Source: Tethybacter castelli
Lineage (GTDB): Bacteria; Pseudomonadota; Gammaproteobacteria; Tethybacterales; Tethybacteraceae
Assembly: GCA_036679665.1 (NCBI GenBank)
Contig: JAZHEJ010000006.1
Location: 1 to 20,282 of the forward strand
Direction: 5' to 3'
DNA: 20,282 nt
A program made the position numbers and the translations under genes. The notes under the pieces were generated by a model. That model searched no databases. It saw only the letters and a list, made by a program, of their open reading frames with translations, and had not been told where the DNA came from. This document shows positions 1-7,845 of the stretch, in pieces. Within the stretch, counting starts at the first letter, position 1. Each line of letters begins with the position of its first letter.

Positions 1-623
1 GGATTGGCGGTGCTCAGCCAACTTTGCAAAAATTCCGCACACTTGGGTAACGCAAAGAAATAATGCATTGATTCGCGAAACTCAAGTTTCGCGCCCGACA
101 ACACCGAACGCGGTTCAATCAGTTTAGTCGCATCGTAGGTGGCGCTGCAATTTTCGCAGTTGTCGCCGGTCTGGTCTTTGGCCTTGCATCGCGGACAAAT
201 ACCGCGGATATACCGATCGGCCAAAAATTGACCTAGTTGCGGATCATATAACTGGACGACCGAGCGAGTTGAAATCAGCCCCGCTTCTTGAAGCTTGGTG
301 TAAAAGTGCAGCGAAAATTTTTTATTCTCCTCTGAATGAGTGGAGTGATAATTATCAAAACTGATGTTGAAGTTGGTGAAATCGGCCAGATGTTCCTTGC
401 GCATCTGAACTACCATTTCTTCCGGGTCGATTTTTCGCTTTTGCGCTTCAAGCATGATCGGAGTGCCGTGCGCATCGTCGGCGCAAACAAAATGAATTTG
501 ATGACCGGCCATACGCATGAAACGTACCCAAGTATCAGCCATCACATATTCGAGCAAATGGCCGATGTGTATCGGACCGTTGGCATACGGGAGGGCTGAA
601 GTAACGAGAATTCGCCGAGACAT
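1..623 (-). CDS. metG: methionyl-tRNA synthetase, N-terminal part (cut by window edge)
   Basis: MetRS charges initiator and elongator tRNA-Met with methionine in the cytoplasm. Only the first 207 codons are present; the rest lies left of the window. Reading the minus strand from the ATG at 621-623 gives the class I synthetase start MSRRILVTSALPYANGPIHIGH, which contains the HIGH signature, followed by the conserved ADDAHGTPI segment. A zinc knuckle of the CPRC...CENC type follows near residues 147-161 and places the protein in the E. coli-like MetG1 group. The KMSKS loop and anticodon-binding domain are out of view. The gene diverges from nth across 130 bases. A weak AAGG lies about 10 bases before the start. 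No frameshift is visible. Identification is secure. Confidence 0.97.
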   Translation of the reverse strand, partial: MSRRILVTSALPYANGPIHIGHLLEYVMADTWVRFMRMAGHQIHFVCADDAHGTPIMLEAQKRKIDPEEMVVQMRKEHLADFTNFNISFDNYHSTHSEENKKFSLHFYTKLQEAGLISTRSVVQLYDPQLGQFLADRYIRGICPRCKAKDQTGDNCENCSATYDATKLIEPRSVLSGAKLEFRESMHYFFALPKCAEFLQSWLSTAN

Positions 624-674
624 AATTATTTTGCCTTGACTTGGTTCAAGCTGGAACGAACCGCGCGGCAAGCA

Positions 675-704
675 TTGGTTGCTGGAAGTAGCGAATTTTA
701 TATT
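675..704 (+). promoter_or_regulatory. possible nth promoter
   Basis: Within the 130-base gap between divergent metG and nth, TTGGTT (675-680) is followed after 18 bases by TATATT (699-704), a fair sigma-70 arrangement pointing at nth, about 50 bases before its ATG. The same AT-rich stretch could also serve as a -10 for metG on the other strand. This is inferred from consensus only. Confidence 0.3.
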
Positions 705-753
705 AGACCTGCCGCAGCCCGCAGATGATGATAAAGTTGCAAGCGCGTAAATA

Positions 754-1407
754 ATGACTAAACTTGAAGCATCAGCACTTACCCGTCGCCAGGTTGCGCG
801 CTTCATGCGCACCTTGGCCGCGGCCAATCCAGAACCTGCCACTGAATTGCATTACCGCAACCCGTACCAGCTGCTTGTGGCGGTGGTGTTGTCAGCGCAG
901 GCCACCGACAAAGGGGTAAACCTCGCCACTAAGAATCTGTTTAGCATAGTTACCAGCCCGCAACAAATGGTGAATTTGGGGCGCGAAGCACTCCAGGCTC
1001 GGATTCGCACTATCGGCCTGTATCGCACCAAGACGAAAAACGTCATCGCCTTGTCCGAACAACTATTGACAAATCATGATGGAAAGGTACCGGCAAACAG
1101 AGAACAGCTTGAAGCTTTGCCCGGGGTAGGACGCAAAACCGCCAATGTGGTACTTAATGTCGCCTTTGGCTGGCCTACAATCGCGGTAGACACCCATATT
1201 TTTCGCGTAAGTAATCGCACCGGTATCGCGCCGGGAAAAAATCCTTTGGTAGTCGAAAAGAAACTGCTGGAGGTTATTCCGGCCGATCTGCTTTTACATG
1301 CCCATCACTGGCTTATCCTGCACGGCCGCTACATCTGTGTGGCCCGTAAACCAAAATGCGCCGCCTGCCCGGTAAGCAAGATCTGCAACTATACCGATAA
1401 GTCCTGA
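754..1407 (+). CDS. nth: endonuclease III (DNA glycosylase / AP lyase)
   Basis: This base-excision repair enzyme removes oxidised pyrimidines and nicks the resulting abasic site by beta-elimination. The 217-residue product matches the usual length of about 211. It carries the helix-hairpin-helix segment LPGVGRKTANVVLN with catalytic Lys128, the catalytic Asp146 in VDTHIFRVSNRT, and a C-terminal [4Fe-4S] cluster motif C-x6-C-x2-C-x5-C at Cys195, 202, 205 and 211. All key residues are intact. The ATG at 754 has no clear Shine-Dalgarno sequence. The gene stands alone, divergent from metG and convergent with smpB. In many gammaproteobacteria nth follows the rnf genes; that is not the case here. 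Confidence 0.97.
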   Translation: MTKLEASALTRRQVARFMRTLAAANPEPATELHYRNPYQLLVAVVLSAQATDKGVNLATKNLFSIVTSPQQMVNLGREALQARIRTIGLYRTKTKNVIALSEQLLTNHDGKVPANREQLEALPGVGRKTANVVLNVAFGWPTIAVDTHIFRVSNRTGIAPGKNPLVVEKKLLEVIPADLLLHAHHWLILHGRYICVARKPKCAACPVSKICNYTDKS

Positions 1408-1536
1408 CCATATTCATAGTCAACGCCATCGCAGGCATGATCGGTATCAGCATTATTCGCGCCGGATAACGTTTTGCTGCGCAACTTGGCCGTTGCTTCC
1501 GGTAGCTAGTTGCAAGCTATCTTATCAACATGAAAA

Positions 1537-1968
1537 CTACGGCGCCCGACCGCGGCGCGCATCTTTTTCACGCAAGGCCCTGCGCTTATCGTGTAGCTTC
1601 TTACCTTTGGCCAGAGCTATTTGCACCTTGATTTTGCCGTGGTTGCGGTGCATATTCAAAGCGACAATGGTCAGGCCGGTCTGTTTAACCTTGCCGATCA
1701 ATTTGCGTAACTCGCTACTATGCAACAGCAACTTGCGGCTACGCCGCGGATTAACCTTTTTATTGGGATCCACATTTGTTTCCGGCGTAATGTGACAATT
1801 GACCAGCCACGCTTCACCCTTGCGGATTATCACATGGGTGTCTACCATCTGGACCCGGCCCGCCATGATTCCTTTAACTTCCCATCCAGTTAACGCTATC
1901 CCGGCCTCAAAGTGATCGAAAAGTTGAAAATCAAAACCCGCGCGTTTGTTGCGCGCCAAAACTTTCAC
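1537..1968 (-). CDS. smpB: SsrA-binding protein SmpB
   Basis: SmpB binds the tRNA-like domain of tmRNA and delivers it to stalled ribosomes for trans-translation. The 143-residue product shows the family core: FEAGIALTGWEVKGIMAGR, the HITPE segment, RKLLLH, LIGKVKQTGLTIVAL and LAKGKKLHDKR. It is a little short, because the basic C-terminal tail stops about 14 residues after HDKR, roughly seven fewer than in E. coli. The start is GTG (1966-1968). It overlaps the rnfH stop as GTGA, which suggests translational coupling, and upstream residues are not needed to match the family. smpB is the last gene of the minus-strand run. The tmRNA gene itself is not in the window. Confidence 0.95.
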   Translation of the reverse strand: MKVLARNKRAGFDFQLFDHFEAGIALTGWEVKGIMAGRVQMVDTHVIIRKGEAWLVNCHITPETNVDPNKKVNPRRSRKLLLHSSELRKLIGKVKQTGLTIVALNMHRNHGKIKVQIALAKGKKLHDKRRALREKDARRGRAP

Positions 1969-2243
1969 TTGAGACGTCTGGTTCGGCTTCGATTTGGATG
2001 CTCCGGCAAAGGCCGATAAATTTCAATTCGATCGCCTGGATTTACCGGAGTATCAAAACTGCGTACGCGTGAAAATATCCCGACCGGCATAGCATCCAGG
2101 TCAAGTTCCGGATATTCGTCGCGGATGTTTGTCGTTGCGATTGCATCGGCAATCGTCGCCCCTTGCGGTACTTTTACCTGCCAGATTTGCTGTCTGGTCG
2201 CGGTGGCGCAAACAACTTCAACCTGGATCTCAGTCTTGCCCAT
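1965..2243 (-). CDS. rnfH: RnfH family protein (ubiquitin-like fold)
   Basis: This small protein of about 92 residues belongs to the RnfH (UPF0125) family. It shows VPQGATIADAI, a GIFSR segment, and the diagnostic GDRIEIYRPL near the C-terminus, followed by a basic tail. The fold is beta-grasp and the function is not established; the name comes from rnf clusters in some bacteria. I take the ATG at 2241-2243; a GTG one codon upstream (2246) is an alternative. It overlaps the end of ratA by 14 bases and the start of smpB by 4. The ratA-rnfH pair beside smpB is a well-known proteobacterial arrangement. In E. coli smpB is divergent, whereas here all three genes point the same way. Confidence 0.9.
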   Translation of the reverse strand: MGKTEIQVEVVCATATRQQIWQVKVPQGATIADAIATTNIRDEYPELDLDAMPVGIFSRVRSFDTPVNPGDRIEIYRPLPEHPNRSRTRRLK

Positions 2244-2682
2244 CACCGGCTTGTTTGTACACTACCCCTGCGCGTTCAGCGAATGCGTCAACCATGCGCT
2301 CATACACGATCGCGAACAATGGATCCAACAGCTGCCCAAGCCATCTGCTGGCGAATACATAAGCGATCTCAAATTCGATCCGGCAGGATTCGTCGACCGG
2401 AATAAATCGCCACTGTCCTTGTAAAGACGACAAGGGACCGCGCGCCAGACTCACGTCAATACGACAGTTTTGTTTATCATGCACATTACGGGTAGAAAAA
2501 CTGTATGATAGCGGGCCGCGGGCCAAGGTAAGCGTTGCGTAAATGTCCGGGTCGCGGCTCCGGTCAGCGGTGCTGGCGGCGCACCAAGGTAAAAATTCCG
2601 GATAGCTTTCTATATCATCGACCAAATCAAACATTTGCCGCGGCGTATACGGAACCTGAAGCGAACGCGCAAAACTCGCCAT
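2230..2682 (-). CDS. ratA: RatA-type START/COQ10-domain ribosome-association protein
   Basis: This 150-residue member of the polyketide cyclase / COQ10 START family matches RatA (YfjG). It shows MFDLVDDIESYPEFLPWC at residues 18-35, LTLARGPLSYSFSTRN in the middle, and the terminal helix LLDPLFAIVYERMVDAFAERA. E. coli RatA was described as a protein that interferes with 70S ribosome formation; a lipid-quinone role like that of Coq10 has also been considered for the family. It starts at the ATG at 2680-2682, 17 bases after dnaB, and its 3' end overlaps rnfH. The family call is firm; the physiological role is inherited from homologues. Confidence 0.9.
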   Translation of the reverse strand: MASFARSLQVPYTPRQMFDLVDDIESYPEFLPWCAASTADRSRDPDIYATLTLARGPLSYSFSTRNVHDKQNCRIDVSLARGPLSSLQGQWRFIPVDESCRIEFEIAYVFASRWLGQLLDPLFAIVYERMVDAFAERAGVVYKQAGDGQD

Positions 2683-2699
2683 CGCACCAACTGCACTGG

Positions 2700-4238
2700 C
2701 TAGGAGCTAAAACTGTATTCTTCAGCATCTCGACTTTCCGAGTCATGATGTGGTGGATCATCAGGATCGTAGCCGCGCTGCCCGGTTTTTTCAGTGAAAT
2801 GGGTATAGCGTTTTTCAAACTTGAGATCAATCATATCGGTAGGTCCATTGCGATGTTTGCCGATTATCAACTCAATATCTTCGCTGTTGCGATCCGGTTC
2901 TTCAGTCGAGTTTTGCTTGCGGCTTAAAAACATTATCAGATCAGCATCCTGCTCAATCGCACCGGATTCGCGCAAATCCGACAGCTGAGGTTTTTTTATG
3001 TTGCGGTTTTCAATACTGCGCGACAATTGCGACAATGCCAATACCGGTACTTTGAGCTCCCGCGCCAGGGATTTTAGGCCGCGAGAGATCTGGGTTACTT
3101 CCGCGGTACGATTTTCATTGCGCGCCGCATTGTCGGGTTCCATAAGTTGCAGGTAGTCAACTATCACTAACGACAGTTTTTCATTGTTCTGTTCAGCTCG
3201 TCGCTGAATGCGCCGGGCTCGGGCATGCATTTCCATTACCGACAAAGCTGAAGTGTCGTCAATCCACAACGGCCAGCGCTCGATCTTTTTAAGAGCATCC
3301 GAAAAACGTTCCCACGCCGCCACTTCATGCATGCGCCCTGAACGCAACTGAAACTGGTCGATCCGCCCTTCGATACCGATTAACCGCTTGGCGATCTGCT
3401 CGACCGACATTTCAAGGGAAAATAGTAACACCGCTTCTGTTTTTTGCTCCGAATCACTTTTGGCTTTATGCACCTGATTACAGACATTGCGCAACATGTC
3501 CAACGCAAAAGCGGTTTTACCGACTGAAGGTCGCGCCGCCAAGATTATCAGATCGCTAGGCTGCAACCCTGAGGTGAGCATGTCAAACAGCGGAAATTTG
3601 GTGGCAACGCCTGAGATTGACGAGCCCCCTTTTTTGATCCGTTCATACAGTTCGGTTACCTGAGTATGAATCGGCTCCACCAGCGTGTCGACCCGAACCA
3701 CTGATGCGGCACGACGATTGGCGTATCGGTCGCCGACCTCAAACACCCTCCGCTCAGCGTCTTCAATGATTTGAGCACAAGTGGATTCGCCGGGCTGGTG
3801 CAGGTTTTGTTGGATGACCCCGGTCTCCTTGCGAAGATTACGTAGCGCCGACTTGTCGCGCACCAATTGAACGTATTCAAAAAAGTTCGAAGTGCTGTCG
3901 CCAAACGAGTCAAGCTCAAGCAGATACTCTTGGCCTCCGGCGCGTTCAAGCAATCCGGCGTCTCGCAACGCGGAATGGACGGTTACCACATCAGCCGCCC
4001 GCCCCTGCATACCTTTGAGCTTAATGATGTGGGTATAGATCAGCTGATGGCGCTCGGCATAAAAATCTTCAGAGTCAAGCGTGAAATCCAGCTCGTCAAG
4101 CTTGTCGTTATCCCGCAGCAGCGCGGCTAGCACCGCTCGCTCCGCTTCAGCATCATGAGGCAGATCCAAAAGATGCAGAATCTCGTCGTTCTGCTCTGGA
4201 ACCGGATCGGAATATTGCGATTGCTGTTTATTTGCCAT
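2700..4238 (-). CDS. dnaB: replicative DNA helicase DnaB
   Basis: DnaB is the hexameric 5'-3' helicase of the replication fork and interacts with primase through its N-terminal domain. The N-terminal helical domain covers about residues 25-130, the linker about 130-195, and the RecA-like motor about 195-465. Walker A is ARPSVGKT (235-242), the conserved Glu lies in FSLEMS (near 276), Walker B ends at Asp361 in LVIVDYLQL, and the arginine-finger region is SGAIEQDADLIMFLSR. At 512 residues it is about 40 longer than E. coli DnaB. The extra length is a charged tail rich in Asp, Glu and Ser (DDPPHHDSESRDAEEYSFSS). No intein is present. It lies 9 bases after nagZ; dnaB is more often found near rplI or alr. 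Confidence 0.97.
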   Translation of the reverse strand: MANKQQSQYSDPVPEQNDEILHLLDLPHDAEAERAVLAALLRDNDKLDELDFTLDSEDFYAERHQLIYTHIIKLKGMQGRAADVVTVHSALRDAGLLERAGGQEYLLELDSFGDSTSNFFEYVQLVRDKSALRNLRKETGVIQQNLHQPGESTCAQIIEDAERRVFEVGDRYANRRAASVVRVDTLVEPIHTQVTELYERIKKGGSSISGVATKFPLFDMLTSGLQPSDLIILAARPSVGKTAFALDMLRNVCNQVHKAKSDSEQKTEAVLLFSLEMSVEQIAKRLIGIEGRIDQFQLRSGRMHEVAAWERFSDALKKIERWPLWIDDTSALSVMEMHARARRIQRRAEQNNEKLSLVIVDYLQLMEPDNAARNENRTAEVTQISRGLKSLARELKVPVLALSQLSRSIENRNIKKPQLSDLRESGAIEQDADLIMFLSRKQNSTEEPDRNSEDIELIIGKHRNGPTDMIDLKFEKRYTHFTEKTGQRGYDPDDPPHHDSESRDAEEYSFSS

Positions 4239-4247
4239 GTTATTTAC

Positions 4248-5222
4248 CTATTTACGGGCTAGCTCCTGCCACGGTGAATCACCATCATCGGTAGCGGGAA
4301 GCTTGCTTATTACTTTATCGTACAAGACCGGCTCGCCTCCGCATAGCAAAATCAGTTCACAGCCGGCGTAACGAGCGTTACTAAGCATTTCGCGCAACTC
4401 GCCGGTTCCTTCGACCGCGCCCATCCACAAATCGTCGGTCATTACCTTACCAGTAAAACCGAGCTTTTTACGCAGATACTTTTCGACCAGCTGTTTAGAA
4501 AAAGTCGCCGGTCCGTTTGACAGTGCGCGGTAGTGCACATGCGACAGCATAACGCCGGCCAACATATTGCGTTCGATGAGCTTTTGGTACGGCATCATAT
4601 CGCTAGCAACGATTTCTTGCGCGTCGCGACCGTCAATCGGCAGTTCGAAATGACTATCCTCACGCACCCATCCGTGGCCGGGAAAATGCTTGCCAACCGC
4701 GGCCATGCCATGTTCGGCTAAACCCTGGCAATAAGCCAAAGCCAACGCGGTCACATCTTTGGGGTTGTCCGCGAAACAACGGTCACCTATCATCTCGTTG
4801 CGTTTATAGTCGATATCCAGTACCGGAGCGAGACACAAATCGACATCGACCGCAGCCAACTGACGCGCGGTAATCGCGCCGCGTTCGCTTGCCTCGTTGA
4901 GGGCGGTTTCCGGATCCCGCTTATAGGTAACGCCCAACTGGCGGGTAGGTTTAAGATGAACAAAGCCGCGGCCGACAAAACGTTGCACGCGCCCTCCTTC
5001 GTGATCGGCCGCGATCACCAGTGGCTTGGACACACAAAGCCTGATCTGCTCAATGAGCTTGCGCAACTGGGTGGTGTTGGTGTAGTTGCGTGAAAACAAA
5101 CCCACCCCGCCAACCGCAGGTAACGCCAAACGCCGTCGGTCGTTGCCGGTCAGCTCAGTGCCGTCGATGCCGACCATGAGAGCACCGGTCATATCGGGTA
5201 TTGCTGTCGCGTTCTTCGTCAT
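4248..5222 (-). CDS. nagZ: beta-N-acetylhexosaminidase NagZ
   Basis: This cytoplasmic family 3 glycoside hydrolase removes N-acetylglucosamine from muropeptides during cell-wall recycling. The 324-residue TIM-barrel protein has VGGVGLFSRNY (37-47), ADHEGGRVQRF (72-82), the family signature KHFPGHG (178-184) followed by the DSH dyad (189-191), and the nucleophile region MTDDLWMGAV (261-270). The ATG overlaps the acpS stop as ATGA, so translation is probably coupled. There is no signal peptide, as expected for a recycling enzyme. Its product sugars feed anhydromuropeptide recycling, which in some species controls AmpC induction; neither ampC nor ampR is nearby. Confidence 0.95.
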   Translation of the reverse strand: MTKNATAIPDMTGALMVGIDGTELTGNDRRRLALPAVGGVGLFSRNYTNTTQLRKLIEQIRLCVSKPLVIAADHEGGRVQRFVGRGFVHLKPTRQLGVTYKRDPETALNEASERGAITARQLAAVDVDLCLAPVLDIDYKRNEMIGDRCFADNPKDVTALALAYCQGLAEHGMAAVGKHFPGHGWVREDSHFELPIDGRDAQEIVASDMMPYQKLIERNMLAGVMLSHVHYRALSNGPATFSKQLVEKYLRKKLGFTGKVMTDDLWMGAVEGTGELREMLSNARYAGCELILLCGGEPVLYDKVISKLPATDDGDSPWQELARK

Positions 5223-5599
5223 TTCTCCAAAACTGTCATGGCCACTGCCAAATCACTGTCGTCACTTAATGTAAGGTGTACCCGCGCAACCCCTTTGCCG
5301 GCTATAAATTTACCTAGTGGCGAGTTGAACTGGTACTGAGGAGCGCCTTGTGGGGTACGGGTCAGAACGATCTGATGCCAAGATACCGGCCAGCGCAGTC
5401 CGGTACCCAATGCTTTGCTCAATGCCTCCTTGGCCGCCAGCCCCAATGCTAGCCGGCGCACCCGCGCAGTGGTAACTTCAGGCAGCCGGGCACGCTCTTG
5501 CGCGGAAAATATCCGCTTAACGAATCGTTCGCCCCAGCGTGCATACACGGCTCGTACCCTGGTGATACTGACCACATCAACTCCGATGCCGGCAATCAT
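5219..5599 (-). CDS. acpS: holo-[acyl-carrier-protein] synthase
   Basis: AcpS transfers the 4'-phosphopantetheine arm of CoA to the serine of acyl carrier protein and so activates fatty-acid synthesis. The 126-residue length is typical. It begins MIAGIGVDVVSITRV, with Asp8 of the magnesium site, and contains FSAQERARLP and LAAKEALSKALGTG with Glu58, the other metal ligand. The C-terminal HLTLSDDSDLAVAMTVLEK also fits the family. It overlaps pdxJ upstream and nagZ downstream, each by 4 nt (ATGA). The pdxJ-acpS order matches E. coli and many other gammaproteobacteria. Confidence 0.96.
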   Translation of the reverse strand: MIAGIGVDVVSITRVRAVYARWGERFVKRIFSAQERARLPEVTTARVRRLALGLAAKEALSKALGTGLRWPVSWHQIVLTRTPQGAPQYQFNSPLGKFIAGKGVARVHLTLSDDSDLAVAMTVLEK

Positions 5600-6312
5600 A
5601 ATCCTAGCGCGTCGCGCATCTGCGCCACCGCATCGACCAAGCCGACAAACAAAGCATGGGCTACTATGCTATGACCAATGTTATATTCGCATACCCCGTC
5701 TATTTTGGCAACCGCGGGTGCGTTGGCCAAGGTCAGTCCATGACCTAGATTAACCTGTAAGCCGTTGCTCAGCCCCGCTGCGACACCAGCTTTGAGCGTC
5801 GCAAGCTCGGAGCTTGCCGGAGCTTGCGCATTGGCGTATACGCCGGTATGTAATTCGATCGCGTCCACGCCGCAACGCGATGCCGCGTCAATCTGTTGCT
5901 GATCCGGATCAATAAACAACGACACGCCGATTCCGGCATTGCGTAGCGGCTTGATAGCCGCGGTGATTTGCTCCGTGCGCGACGCCACTTCCAGTCCTCC
6001 TTCGGTGGTAAGCTCTTCGCGTTTTTCCGGTACGATGCATACCGTCCGCGGCCGTACCTGCAACGCGATGTCAAGCATCTGCGGCACGAGTGCAACCTCC
6101 AGATTAAGCCAAGTAGTAGCAGTTTGCATAATCACCAATAGATCAGCATCCAAGATATGCCGCCGGTCCTCGCGCAGATGAGCGGTTATGAAATCCGCCC
6201 CGCCTTGCTCAACCAGCCTGATCGCCTCATCAAGCTGCGGATACCCGACCTTTCTAGCTTGCCTGATCGTCGCCACATGATCAATATTTACACCTAGCAA
6301 TCTAGCGACCAT
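5596..6312 (-). CDS. pdxJ: pyridoxine 5'-phosphate synthase
   Basis: PdxJ condenses 1-deoxyxylulose 5-phosphate with 3-amino-2-oxopropyl phosphate to form pyridoxine 5'-phosphate in the DXP-dependent vitamin B6 pathway. The open frame runs further upstream, but the family begins at LGVNIDHVATIRQAR, so I place the start at the ATG at 6310-6312, giving 238 residues, close to the usual 240-245. Motifs are HLREDRRHI, VPEKREELTTEGG, VSLFIDPD, ELHTGVYA, VNLGHGLT and YNIGHSIVAHAL, the last near the C-terminus. The start overlaps the end of the HAD gene by 11 bases and the end overlaps acpS by 4. The upstream open frame is only a shadow of the HAD gene. Confidence 0.96.
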   Translation of the reverse strand: MVARLLGVNIDHVATIRQARKVGYPQLDEAIRLVEQGGADFITAHLREDRRHILDADLLVIMQTATTWLNLEVALVPQMLDIALQVRPRTVCIVPEKREELTTEGGLEVASRTEQITAAIKPLRNAGIGVSLFIDPDQQQIDAASRCGVDAIELHTGVYANAQAPASSELATLKAGVAAGLSNGLQVNLGHGLTLANAPAVAKIDGVCEYNIGHSIVAHALFVGLVDAVAQMRDALGL

Positions 6313-6952
6313 CGGAATTTTCGCGGTACGCTTCGATAATTGTCTCAGGAGTTGCGGTCGGGACCTTAGGGTAATGGACATGAGCACCGATATCCTCATC
6401 GTCAGCTGTGATCCCCACCACAAAGAGTCCTGCGGCGCGCGCTGACTGACAGCCCACCTTGGAATCTTCGTATACGATTGCCTGGTCGGGCTGGAGACCC
6501 AACCGGTCAAGCGCTCGCCGATAAGGATCAGGTGCGGGTTTGGGCCGGCCCTTACCGTCGCAAGAGATGACGCCCTGAAGCAGCTCATTTAGCTTGATAT
6601 TGCGCAACGTGGCATCAACGATGCTCGGGGTGCTATTACTTACCGCCATCTGCTCGCGGCCTTCGGACGCGAAACGTCGGCAAGCGTCGGCCGCGTCGGG
6701 ATTCGGGTTGACCTGAACAACATTGGCTATGTAATAACTATCGATCGCGGCGGCATAGATGTCAAAATCCGGCACACCTTGATAGCTGGCGGCATAGTAG
6801 GCGTGCACTTCTTTGCGCGCACAACCGAGCAACTGCTGAGACAAAGTTGCCTTAACCCCGAAACTGCGCAGTACCGCAATTGCCGCTTCGTCGTGAAGGG
6901 GCTCGCTATCAGCTAGCGTGCCGTCGACATCCCACAATATGGCAAGTTTCAT
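6302..6952 (-). CDS. HAD-superfamily phosphatase / beta-phosphoglucomutase-like hydrolase
   Basis: This 216-residue HAD hydrolase has a helical cap inserted after motif I (subfamily IA). Motif I is LWDVDGTLADSEPLH near residue 7, with both Asp residues. Motif II is the Ser in MAVSNST, motif III is the Lys in KGRPKPAPDPY, and motif IV is VYEDSKVGCQSARAAG. This arrangement fits beta-phosphoglucomutase or small sugar-phosphate phosphatases; the substrate cannot be read from the sequence. I prefer the ATG at 6950-6952 over the TTG one codon earlier. It starts 8 bases after era and overlaps pdxJ. It occupies the place where recO lies in E. coli (rnc-era-recO-pdxJ-acpS). Confidence 0.88.
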   Translation of the reverse strand: MKLAILWDVDGTLADSEPLHDEAAIAVLRSFGVKATLSQQLLGCARKEVHAYYAASYQGVPDFDIYAAAIDSYYIANVVQVNPNPDAADACRRFASEGREQMAVSNSTPSIVDATLRNIKLNELLQGVISCDGKGRPKPAPDPYRRALDRLGLQPDQAIVYEDSKVGCQSARAAGLFVVGITADDEDIGAHVHYPKVPTATPETIIEAYRENSDGR

Positions 6953-6960
6953 CAATGCTC

Positions 6961-7845
6961 CTAGTTCCTAGGAGCCAACATGCGATGAAGTTGACTCTGG
7001 TTTTCCTGCCAGTTCTTTTTGACTTTGACAAAAAGCTCCAGATAAACACGCTTGGCAAGAAAATCTTCAATGCTGCGCCGCGCCGCGCTACCGATCTTTT
7101 TTAACATTTGCCCTTGGGCGCCGATAAACATCGCCTTGCGCGAATCGCGGTCCACAATAATATTGGCCGCGATCCACACTTTTTCTTTATCACGGTGACT
7201 AATCTGAGCGATTTCCACCGCGGCGCTGTATGGCAACTCGTCACCTAAACAGTAAAAAATACTTTCACGGATAAAGTCGGCGATGTATACCGCCTCGCCT
7301 TGAACCAAACGCTGGTCAGCCGGATAGAGCAAATCGGACTCGGGCAGTACCGCGCTTAACTGGTTTCGAAGCGTGTCAATACCGTCGCCTTTGAGGCCCG
7401 ACACCGGTACGATCGCGGCAAAATCCCTCCAGGTGCTGATTTTTTCGGCAATCGGTAAACTCATCTCACGATGTTTTACCAGATCAAATTTGTTGAGAGC
7501 CACCACCACCGCCATTGAGGCCGGAAAAAAATTCGCGATTACCCGATCGTCATCTTTAAGCGTAAAAGCCTCGATTACCAATAATCCGGCATCGGCATGA
7601 GGCAGTTCACGTCTGACCGATTTGTTCAATTCGCTATTGAGCGAACTGCGATGCTTGGTCTGCCAACCCGGTGTGTCAATCATCACAATCTGGGCTTGCT
7701 CGTCAGTCATGATCCCGCGAATGCAGTAGCGTGTGGTCTGGCGCCGCCGCGACACAATCGACACCTTACCGCCTAGCAGACGATTGAACAAAGTCGACTT
7801 ACCGACATTGGGGCGGCCGCCGACGGCAACAAATCCCGCTTTCAT
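6961..7845 (-). CDS. era: GTPase Era (16S rRNA binding, 30S assembly)
   Basis: Era is an essential GTPase that binds the 3' end of 16S rRNA and checks maturation of the small subunit. The 294-residue protein has G1 GRPNVGKST (10-18), G3 DTPGW (57-61), G4 NKFD (118-121) and a G5-like VSGLKGDG. The C-terminal KH domain is about residues 205-285 and contains the GxxG loop region FIGAQGQMLKKIGSAAR. All switch and nucleotide residues look intact. Its ATG overlaps the rnc stop by 4 nt (ATGA), the usual rnc-era coupling, which ties an rRNA-processing nuclease to an assembly factor. Confidence 0.97.
   Translation of the reverse strand: MKAGFVAVGGRPNVGKSTLFNRLLGGKVSIVSRRRQTTRYCIRGIMTDEQAQIVMIDTPGWQTKHRSSLNSELNKSVRRELPHADAGLLVIEAFTLKDDDRVIANFFPASMAVVVALNKFDLVKHREMSLPIAEKISTWRDFAAIVPVSGLKGDGIDTLRNQLSAVLPESDLLYPADQRLVQGEAVYIADFIRESIFYCLGDELPYSAAVEIAQISHRDKEKVWIAANIIVDRDSRKAMFIGAQGQMLKKIGSAARRSIEDFLAKRVYLELFVKVKKNWQENQSQLHRMLAPRN

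Noticed and set aside
1501..1521. Hairpin (7-bp stem, 7-base loop) between convergent nth and smpB as a terminator
   Set aside because: The stem contains a G-T pair and there is no T-run on either strand after it, so the call of a terminator is not supported.
2125..2927. Several plus-strand open frames opposite ratA and dnaB
   Set aside because: They are antisense shadows with no recognisable motifs, while both minus-strand genes are intact conserved families.
6310..6588. N-terminal extension of pdxJ to 330 residues
   Set aside because: The extension lies wholly inside the HAD gene in another frame and matches nothing in PdxJ. The ATG at 6310-6312 gives the normal family length.
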